Assembly: GCA_964555685.1 (NCBI GenBank)
Contig: CAZKTO010000022.1
Location: 1-37,612 of the forward strand
Direction of reading: 5' to 3'
DNA from: CAZKTO01 sp964555685
Lineage (GTDB): Bacteria; Chloroflexota; Dehalococcoidia; SHYB01
Length of the DNA stretch: 37,612 bases
The notes under the pieces were generated by a model. The model was not told where the DNA came from and did no database searches. It saw only the letters and a program-made list of their open reading frames with translations. Below are positions 31,878-37,612 of this stretch, in pieces; within the stretch, counting starts at the first letter, position 1, and each line of letters opens with the position of its first letter. The translations under genes and the position numbers were made by a program.

Positions 31878-32459
31878 ATGCCGACGCCGATACCCCCGAA
31901 AGTTTTCGAAACGCCGCGATTGCGCCTCCGGCAGCCTTTGATGGAGGATGCGCCCGCGATCTTTACGAACTACGCCAGCGACCCCGAGGTAACGCGGTTC
32001 CTTCCGTGGCGACCGCACAAGTCTATCGAGGACACGAGGAAGTTCCTCACCTTCCTCCTCAACGCAATCGAGGCTGGAACTACCTTCGCTTGGGTTATTG
32101 AAAGCAAACAGGACCGTCGGCTTATGGGCCTCACTTCGCTGAACATCCGGAGCGCCAGAGAGGACTTCCTCGCCGGAGCTCATGAGCAGATGTACAAGGT
32201 TGAGTTCGCCTATCACCTTGCTCGCCGGGAGTGGGGACAGGGGTATGCGCCGGAGGCAGCCGGTGCCCTTGTGCACTGGGCGCTTGGACAGCCGACCATT
32301 CATCGAATTTGGACGACTTGCGATGTGGACAACATCAGGTCGGTCCGCGTCCTGGAGAAACTGGGCCTCGAAAGGGAAGGGACGCTACGGCGCTGGCTCG
32401 TCCACCCCAATATCAGTGCGGAACCACGTGACGCTCTCTGCTTCGGCCGGGTGAAATAG
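31878..32459 (+). CDS. GNAT family N-acetyltransferase (RimJ/RimL-like)
   Basis: 193 residues of the RimJ/RimL-type acetyltransferase clade: FETPRLRLRQPLMEDAPAIF, ASDPEVTRFLPW, GLTSLNIR, YHLARREWGQGYAPEA (acetyl-CoA loop R-x-x-W/G-x-G-Y/A) and RIWTTCDVDNIRSVRVLEKLGLEREG. Probably acetylates a small molecule or an N-terminal amine. Base composition is less GC-rich than the core genes. It appears to be transcribed as a leaderless mRNA. Confidence 0.9.
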   Translation: MPTPIPPKVFETPRLRLRQPLMEDAPAIFTNYASDPEVTRFLPWRPHKSIEDTRKFLTFLLNAIEAGTTFAWVIESKQDRRLMGLTSLNIRSAREDFLAGAHEQMYKVEFAYHLARREWGQGYAPEAAGALVHWALGQPTIHRIWTTCDVDNIRSVRVLEKLGLEREGTLRRWLVHPNISAEPRDALCFGRVK

Positions 32460-32477
32460 GGGCCGCCCGCCCTCGGT

Positions 32478-32537
32478 CTAGCGGAACCCGTACCGGTCGT
32501 AGGATGGCCTGAGCTTCGGCTTGTAGTCAACGTGTAC
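32478..32537 (-). pseudogene. Possible C-terminal gene remnant
   Basis: The minus strand encodes VDYKPKLRPSYDRYGFR followed by a stop, a protein-like tail directly preceded by an in-frame stop. No intact gene extends it; the neighbouring frame (GEGFNEYT...) hints at a frameshift. The family is not recognised. The rest of 32460-32670 shows nothing else. Confidence 0.25.
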
Positions 32538-32670
32538 TCATTGAAGCCTTCGCCCCGCGGCTGTGTTGAGATACGGCGCATGGTTCGCTACTGCGTTCCA
32601 CGTCTCTCATCGATTCGGTCGGCGCAATGAACTCACACACCGTGCCCCTGCGCTATCGATCACCGGCGCG

Positions 32671-32699
32671 TGGGCAGCCTGCCGCTATGGGGGTATACT
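32671..32699 (+). promoter_or_regulatory. Candidate promoter of rarA
   Basis: TGGGCA (32671-32676), a 17-nt spacer, then TATACT (32694-32699). The expected start is about 3 nt before the ATG at 32709, so the mRNA would be leaderless or nearly so. Confidence 0.5.
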
Positions 32700-32708
32700 G
32701 CGCCTGTC

Positions 32709-34091
32709 ATGAAACGCAAGGCCCCCCTCTCGCCCGCCGCCCGCCCCATGCCCGGCCTCGCGCCCGAGGAGGCGGCTCCGACCCCCGCGGGCCAGCACGC
32801 GCCCCTGGCCGCGCGCATGCGGCCGGCGTCCCTGGACGAGTTCGTCGGCCAGGAGCACCTCGTCGGGCAGGGCCGCGTGCTCCGCCGCAGCATCGAGGCC
32901 GATAGCGCCCCCTCTATGGTCCTCTGGGGGCCGCCCGGCAGCGGCAAGACCACCCTCGCCCAGATCATCGCGCGGATGACCCGCGCGCACTTCGAGTCGG
33001 TCAGCGCCGTCACCTCGGGCGTCGCCGAGCTGCGCCGCATCGTCGAGGAGGCGCGCGAGCGCCAGCGCGCAGCCGGCCAGCGCACCATCCTCTTCATCGA
33101 CGAGATCCACCGCTTCAACAAGGCGCAGCAGGACGCCATCCTTCCCCCCGTGGAGACGGGCACCGTTACCTTCATCGGCGCCACCACGGAGAACCCGTCC
33201 TTCGAGGTCATCTCGCCGCTCCTCTCCCGCGCCCGGGTCTTCCGCCTGAACCCCCTGGGCCGCGAGCAGGTGCGCAGCATCGTTCGCCGGGCGCTGGCCG
33301 ACCGGGAGCGGGGCCTCGGCTCGCTCAACGTAACCGTAGCGCCCGAGGCCGAGGAGATGCTGCTGGAGATCTCGGGGGGCGACGCCCGGGTGGCGCTGAA
33401 CGCCCTCGAGCTGGCGTCCGGCGCGACCCCGCCCGCCGCCGACGCCTCGCGTCTCGTCACCCTGGCCATCCTCGAGGACGCCGCCCAGAGCCGGTGGCTG
33501 CGCTACGACAAGGCCGGCGACGAGCACTTCGACACCATCTCCGCCTACATCAAGTCGCTCCGCGGGTCCGACCCTGACGCCGCCATCTACTGGCTGGCCC
33601 GGATGCTGGAGGCCGGCGAGGACCCCCTCTTCGTGGCGCGGCGCATGGTCATCCTCGCCGCCGAGGACATCGGCCTGGCGGACCCTCAGGCGCTCGCCGT
33701 CGCCGTCGCCGCCCAGCAGGCCGCCCACTTCGTCGGCATGCCCGAGGGCCTCCTGCCCCTGGCCGAGGCGACTCTCTACCTCGCCACGGCGCCCAAGAGC
33801 AACTCGGCGCTCCAGGCCTACGGCCGCGCCAAGGAGGACGTCCAGCGGACGGGCAATCAGCCGGTGCCGCTCCATCTGCGCAACGCCGTCACGGGCCTCA
33901 TGCGGGAGATGGGCTACGGCAAGGGCTATCGTTACGCCCACGACTTCCCCGGCCACCAGGTCGAGCAGCAGCACCTCCCCGACTCGCTCAAGGGCCGGCG
34001 CTACTACGAGCCGGGCCCCCAGGGCTACGAGGCCGAGATCGCCCGGCGCCTCCGCCAGTGGGGCAGGCGCGACGCCCAGGACGACGCATGA
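32709..34091 (+). CDS. rarA: Replication-associated recombination protein A (RarA/MgsA AAA+ ATPase)
   Basis: 460 residues of the clamp-loader-like AAA+ family that acts at stalled forks. RPASLDEFVGQEHLVG leads to Walker A GPPGSGKT (74-81), Walker B LFIDEIHRFNK (128-138), the sensor IGATTENPSFEV, and the tetramerisation part SAYIKSLRGSDPDAAIYWLARMLEAGEDP. C-terminal YGKGYRYAHDFPGHQVEQQHLPD is also typical. The first 30 residues are Pro/Ala-rich. ATG 32709 is chosen from the promoter position. Its stop overlaps the next gene start (ATGA). Confidence 0.96.
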   Translation: MKRKAPLSPAARPMPGLAPEEAAPTPAGQHAPLAARMRPASLDEFVGQEHLVGQGRVLRRSIEADSAPSMVLWGPPGSGKTTLAQIIARMTRAHFESVSAVTSGVAELRRIVEEARERQRAAGQRTILFIDEIHRFNKAQQDAILPPVETGTVTFIGATTENPSFEVISPLLSRARVFRLNPLGREQVRSIVRRALADRERGLGSLNVTVAPEAEEMLLEISGGDARVALNALELASGATPPAADASRLVTLAILEDAAQSRWLRYDKAGDEHFDTISAYIKSLRGSDPDAAIYWLARMLEAGEDPLFVARRMVILAAEDIGLADPQALAVAVAAQQAAHFVGMPEGLLPLAEATLYLATAPKSNSALQAYGRAKEDVQRTGNQPVPLHLRNAVTGLMREMGYGKGYRYAHDFPGHQVEQQHLPDSLKGRRYYEPGPQGYEAEIARRLRQWGRRDAQDDA

Positions 34092-35311
34092 GAGACGGTC
34101 CCATGCCGGCCCCCCTTGAAGGCATCCGCATCCTCGACCTCACCATCCTCATCAACGGCCCCTGGGCCACCGTCCTCCTCTCCGACATGGGCGCCCACGT
34201 CATCAAGGTCGAGGACCCGCACAACGCCGACCCCTACCGGGGCGACATCCGCGGCGGCGTCGATCCCCGCACCGGCCTCCACACCTACTTCGAGACGATG
34301 AACCGCAACAAGCGGAGCATCACCCTCGACCTCACCCAGGACGCCGGGCGGGACGTCTTCTATCGCCTCGTCCGGGACGCCGACGTGGTGACCTCCAACT
34401 TCCGGCCCGGCGTCGTCGAGCGCCTGGGCGTCGGCTACGCCGCGCTCGTGCGGCACAACCCCACGATCATCTGCGTCTCGGCCAGCGGCTATGGACGCCA
34501 GGGGCCCCACGCCGGCGAGGGCGTCGTGGACCTCATCGGCCAGGCCCGCTCCGGCTACCTCTCCCTCACGGCCCTGGAGGACGGCACACCCCGGTACGTC
34601 GGCTCGTACGCCCTGGCGGACCAGGTGGGCGCCATGATGATGGCCTACGCCACCGTGCTGGCCGTGCTGGCCCGCGAGCGCTTCGGCGTGGGCCAGGACG
34701 TGGAGGTCTCGCAGCTCGGCAGCCTCCTGAGCTTCCAGTCCCTCGCCCTCAACAACTACCTCATGATGGGCGCCGAGCCGCGCGCCCCCAAGCGGAGCGA
34801 CCACGCGAATCCCCTCTTCCATACCTACCGCGCGGGCGATGGCAAGTGGCTCGCCATCGCCTGCCTCCAGTTCAGCCGCTACTGGGCGCCCCTCTGCCGT
34901 GCCCTGGAGCTCGAAAGCCTCGAGGCGGAGCCGGCGCCCCAGGCGACGCCCGCCGGGCAGCGCCGAAGCCAGGAGCTCGTCCGGCTGCTGGAGCGCACCT
35001 TCATCCTGCGCCCACGGGACGAATGGATCGAGCGCCTGCGCGCCCAGAGCGTCGTCTGCGCTCCCGTACAGACCTACGAGGAGCTGGTCCGCGACCCCCA
35101 AGTGCTGGCCAACGACTACCTCGCCCAGCTCGACCATCCATCAGCGGGGCCCCTGCGCCAGGTCGGCATCCCCATCAAGATGAGCGCGACGCCCGGCGCC
35201 GTCCGGTCCACCGCCCCCGAGTACGGCCAGCACACGGAGGAGGTGCTCCTCGCCAGCGGCTACTCGTGGGAGCAGATCGCGGCCCTGCGAGAGCAGGGGG
35301 TGGTCCTGTGA
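34088..35311 (+). CDS. CaiB/BaiF family (class III) CoA-transferase
   Basis: 407 residues. Moves CoA between acyl groups through an aspartyl intermediate. LEGIRILDLTILINGPWATVLLSDMGAHVIKVEDP, NRNKRSITLDL, VVTSNFRPGVVERLG, and SASGYGRQGPHAGEGVVDL (likely catalytic Asp at the end) are family hallmarks, with the C-terminal SATPGAVRSTAPEYGQHTEEVLL. The acyl substrate is unknown. ATG 34088 overlaps the rarA stop; ATG 34103 (MPAPLEG) is an equally plausible start. Its own stop overlaps the next GTG, so translation of the two is probably coupled. Confidence 0.93.
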   Translation: MRDGPMPAPLEGIRILDLTILINGPWATVLLSDMGAHVIKVEDPHNADPYRGDIRGGVDPRTGLHTYFETMNRNKRSITLDLTQDAGRDVFYRLVRDADVVTSNFRPGVVERLGVGYAALVRHNPTIICVSASGYGRQGPHAGEGVVDLIGQARSGYLSLTALEDGTPRYVGSYALADQVGAMMMAYATVLAVLARERFGVGQDVEVSQLGSLLSFQSLALNNYLMMGAEPRAPKRSDHANPLFHTYRAGDGKWLAIACLQFSRYWAPLCRALELESLEAEPAPQATPAGQRRSQELVRLLERTFILRPRDEWIERLRAQSVVCAPVQTYEELVRDPQVLANDYLAQLDHPSAGPLRQVGIPIKMSATPGAVRSTAPEYGQHTEEVLLASGYSWEQIAALREQGVVL

Positions 35312-36303
35312 CGACCTACCCCGACGGCATCGGCCCCGGCAAGGACCTGGGCGCCCGGGAGCTGGTCGTCACCGGCGACTGGATCGAGAAGTACATGGCC
35401 TCCATCGACGACCGGAACCCGTGGTACACCGAGGAGTCGCCGATGGGCGGGCCCGTGGCGCCCTCCGCCGTCTTCAACTACGAAATGCAGCTCTTCGGCG
35501 GCTGGCACCCGCCGGGGGTGAAGGACGTGCTCAACACGAGCCAGCAGTGGGCGTTCTACCGGCCCATGCGTCCAGGCCAGCGCGTCACCGTCAGGGCCCG
35601 CGTCGCCGGACGGTACATCAAGCGCGGCCGGGAGCACATCGCCATGGAGGCCACCGCCTGCGACGAGGCAGGCAACGCCCTCTGCCGCGTCACCGCCGCC
35701 GACGCCTGGCCCGTGCCTGAGGGCGCCCAGCCCCCGCCGAGTCCCGCCTCTCCCCATCCTCCGTCTAGCGTCATCACGCATCCCCGGCCCGTCACTGCGA
35801 GGAGAGCCGATGCTATCGGCTCGACGAAGCAACCTCCCGCCCTCGCCCGGCCAGGGCCAAGAGAGGCCGGGGAGATGGCCGCTTCAGCGATTTCGTACGC
35901 CGCCCAAGCGCCCGTCGGGTCTGAGCCCGCGCCCTTCTCCCGCCTCGTCACGCGCCAGATGTGCGCCGTCCACGGCGGCCCGCTGGTCAACTTCCACACC
36001 GACCTCGAGGCCGCGCGACGGCTGGGCCTCCACGACCTCATGGCCGCGGGGCCCATGTTCGTCTGCTTCCTCTCGGAGATGCTGACCAGGTGCTTCGGCG
36101 AGCGGTGGATGACTGGCGGAACGCTGGATCTCAAGCTGCTGAAACCCGTCTTCGCCGGTGAGACCGTCACCGCCCGCGCCGTCGTCACCGCTCACGAGCC
36201 CGCCGGCGCCGCCGTGCGAACGACGATGGACGTCTGGTGCGAGCGCCTGGACGATGGGGCCACGACCTCGGCGGGCACGGCCAGCGTGCTCCTGGAACCC
36301 TGA
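35308..36303 (+). CDS. Double MaoC-like (hotdog) dehydratase with repeat-derived linker
   Basis: 331 residues. Domain 1 (about 1-140) resembles the N-terminal MaoC-like/FAS1 dehydratase region: DWIEKYMASIDDRNPWY, PMGGPVAPSAVFN, FYRPMRPGQRVTVRARV. Domain 2 (about 195-331) is a second hotdog with SRLVTRQMCAVHGGPLVNFHTDLEAARRLGLHDLMAAGPM and LDLKLLKPVFAGETVTARAVV. The linker (about 145-190) contains a translated MITE-like arm, giving VTARRADAIGSTKQPP. Likely hydrates an enoyl-CoA supplied with the upstream CoA-transferase. An internal ATG at 35875 (M190) with GGGGAG could start domain 2 separately. Confidence 0.85.
   Translation: MTTYPDGIGPGKDLGARELVVTGDWIEKYMASIDDRNPWYTEESPMGGPVAPSAVFNYEMQLFGGWHPPGVKDVLNTSQQWAFYRPMRPGQRVTVRARVAGRYIKRGREHIAMEATACDEAGNALCRVTAADAWPVPEGAQPPPSPASPHPPSSVITHPRPVTARRADAIGSTKQPPALARPGPREAGEMAASAISYAAQAPVGSEPAPFSRLVTRQMCAVHGGPLVNFHTDLEAARRLGLHDLMAAGPMFVCFLSEMLTRCFGERWMTGGTLDLKLLKPVFAGETVTARAVVTAHEPAGAAVRTTMDVWCERLDDGATTSAGTASVLLEP
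35791..35837. mobile_element. MITE-like element D, single arm inside the MaoC gene
   Basis: GTCACTGCGAGG (one change from elements A-C), hairpin GAGCCGAT-GCT-ATCGGCTC, then GAAGCAACCTCC (one change). It is read in frame without a stop. A weak trace of a right arm may follow near 35870-35890. Confidence 0.75.
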
Positions 36304-36316
36304 CCGAGAGCTCCCC

Positions 36317-37030
36317 ATGCCCTGGATCGCCGGCGTCGACGGCTGCCGCGCGGGCTGGGTCGCCGCGCTCCAGAGCGTCGGGACGGGCGAGCTCACCCTC
36401 GCCGTCTTCCCCCGGCTCGCCGATCTCCTCGCCTCGTCCCGCCGGCCCGCGATAATCGCCATCGACATCCCCATCGGCCTGGCCGACTCAGGGCCCCGCG
36501 CCTGCGACATCGAGGCGCGCCGACTCCTGGGCCCGCGCCGCTCCAGCGTCTTCCCGCCGCCCATCCGGCCGGTCCTGCAGATCGAGGACTACCCGCGCGC
36601 CAACGAGGAGAGCAAGCGGCGGCATGGGAAGGGACTGAGCAAAGAGGCCTTCTTTCTCATGCCCAAGATCCGGGAGATCGATGCCCTGGTCCGCAGGCTC
36701 AGAGGCGGACGCGGCGGCGCACTGCCCGTCCGCGAGTGCCACCCCGAGCTGGCGTTCATGGCCATGAACGATGGCGCGGCCCTCGCCGCCTCGAAGCACA
36801 CGCCCGCGGGGCTCGAGGCGCGGCGTGCGCTGCTCCAGCGCGCGTTCGGGACCGATCCTCTGCTCCTCCTGCCGTCAGGCTCTCGCCGGACCGGCCCGCA
36901 GACGGACGATGCCTATGACGCCCTGGCGGTGCTCCATACCGCCCGCCGCATCTACGACGGCCGCTCCTCGCGCGTGCCCGCGAGCCCGCCCCGAGACCGC
37001 TGCGGCCTGCCCATGGAGATCAACTGGTAG
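36317..37030 (+). CDS. DUF429 protein (predicted RNase H-fold nuclease)
   Basis: 237 residues. WIAGVDGCRAGWVAAL and IIAIDIPIGLAD are the two Asp-bearing strands of this RNase H-like family; RSSVFPPPIR, MPKIREID, VRECHPELAF and TDDAYDALAVLHTA are further conserved blocks (final Asp pair in the last). Biochemical role unproven. Starts 14 bp after the MaoC gene and is probably in the same operon. Confidence 0.88.
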   Translation: MPWIAGVDGCRAGWVAALQSVGTGELTLAVFPRLADLLASSRRPAIIAIDIPIGLADSGPRACDIEARRLLGPRRSSVFPPPIRPVLQIEDYPRANEESKRRHGKGLSKEAFFLMPKIREIDALVRRLRGGRGGALPVRECHPELAFMAMNDGAALAASKHTPAGLEARRALLQRAFGTDPLLLLPSGSRRTGPQTDDAYDALAVLHTARRIYDGRSSRVPASPPRDRCGLPMEINW

Positions 37031-37236
37031 CCAGGTGGCGAGGCCCCCGCCGCCGTTCTCCTCCCAATCCCCCTGGCCTTCCAACCATGCGCCCACGAGA
37101 CCGCCGCCACTTGTCGCCCAAATGCCTGCCTGCCAAATCCCCTTCGAGCCTCTGTGTCGGAGCCTGCACTGAGCGAGGTCGAAGTGTGGTCTTCCCCCAT
37201 CTGCGTCATCTGCGCTGTCCGCAGGTCCCCATTATC
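37031..37236. other. Intergenic spacer before the last gene
   Basis: No gene seen. It holds a fragment CTGAGCGAGGTCGAAGTG, reminiscent of dispersed repeats, and a near-duplicate CTGCGTCATCTGCG. The downstream promoter begins at 37237. Confidence 0.4.
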
Positions 37237-37265
37237 TTGCGGCGCATCCTGCCCTCCGTTAGACT
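37237..37265 (+). promoter_or_regulatory. Candidate promoter of the final LLM gene
   Basis: TTGCGG (37237-37242), a 17-nt spacer, then TAGACT (37260-37265). Leader of about 25 nt with AGGAG. Confidence 0.45.
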
Positions 37266-37297
37266 GGCCGGAGCCCGCACACCCCCAGGAGCGCACG

Positions 37298-37612
37298 ATG
37301 GAGATCGGCGTCGCGATACCCAACATCGGGCCCATGGCCACCAAGGAGGCCCTCTTCGCCATCGCCGAGCGGGCCGACGAGCTGGGCCTCGACGCCGTCT
37401 GGTTCGGCGACCACCTGGCCTTCCCCCGCAACCCCAAGCTCCCCTACCCCTACTCGCGCGGGACGCCCATGTACCTCTCCTCCGCCGTCCCAGTCCTGGA
37501 CCCGCTGGCCGCCATGGCGGCCGTCGTCGCCCGCACCCGGCGCGTCCGCGTCGGCACCAGCGTCCTCATCCTTCCCTACCGGCACCCGCTGGTGGCCGCC
37601 AAGCTCCTCTCG
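37298..37612 (+). CDS. LLM-class flavin/F420-dependent oxidoreductase, N-terminal part (cut by window edge)
   Basis: The first 105 residues are present. MEIGVAIPNIGPMATKEAL, ERADELGLDAVWFGDHLAFP and VARTRRVRVGTSVLILPYRHPLVAAKLLS match the N-terminal half of the luciferase-like TIM barrel, closer to the F420-dependent branch than the gene at 2555-3625. AGGAG lies six bases before the ATG. The substrate is unknown, and the 3' part lies outside the window. Confidence 0.93.
   Translation, partial: MEIGVAIPNIGPMATKEALFAIAERADELGLDAVWFGDHLAFPRNPKLPYPYSRGTPMYLSSAVPVLDPLAAMAAVVARTRRVRVGTSVLILPYRHPLVAAKLLS

Overview
The window is a 37.6-kb stretch of a high-GC (about 70%), gene-dense bacterial chromosome, mostly conserved housekeeping genes plus a few accessory patches. 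The mix of MutS2, SelA, CinA, RarA, a CbbQ/NorQ-NorD pair, luciferase-like (LLM) flavin oxidoreductases, CaiB/BaiF CoA-transferase and MaoC proteins, together with many small dispersed palindromes, suggests Chloroflexota (Dehalococcoidia/SAR202-like). That assignment is inference: no 16S or 23S gene is present to test it. Promoters look sigma70-like, with -10 boxes close to TATAAT and -35 boxes TTKACA or TTGCGN.

Layout. 1-2.2 kb (minus): clpC (cut by the window edge) and rpsA with its own promoter. 2.3-3.9 kb: a solitary 5S rRNA with private promoter and terminator, an LLM oxidoreductase, and tRNA-Ala(TGC). 4.1-9.9 kb (plus): two small unknown genes, a methyltransferase, a MogA/MoaB-type molybdopterin adenylyltransferase with a His-rich tail, trmD, rplS and an enlarged priA. 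10-17.3 kb (plus): def, CCA-adding enzyme, secD, a giant secF and a CDF cation transporter. 17.4-20.7 kb: class IV aminotransferase divergent from an SDR, then cinA. 20.7-21.8 kb: an islet with grpB bracketed by MITE-like repeats. 21.8-26.6 kb (minus): coaE, a NorQ-like AAA+ ATPase and a very long NorD-like VWA protein in one operon. 27-31 kb (plus): selA and mutS2. 31-32.7 kb: a lower-GC islet with a toxin-antitoxin pair, a zinc-ribbon protein and a GNAT. 32.7-37.6 kb (plus): rarA, CaiB/BaiF CoA-transferase and a double MaoC protein (overlapping starts and stops), a DUF429 protein and the start of a second LLM oxidoreductase.

The most unusual features are: (1) SecF is 889 residues, about three times the usual size, because the single extracytoplasmic P1 ferredoxin-like unit is present as nine tandem degenerate copies, next to an ordinary SecD; the same pair shows an Asp/Asn exchange at the membrane proton-relay positions. 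(2) A family of 16-bp palindromes, CCCCGAC-NN-GTCGGGG, is scattered between and inside genes. (3) MITE-like elements with GTCATTGCGAGG ends bracket grpB, and a single arm of one forms the in-frame linker of a MaoC fusion. (4) The 5S gene stands alone as its own transcription unit. (5) The NorQ/NorD-like pair has no visible client enzyme and carries an extra H-x3-H plus EDGRID signature.
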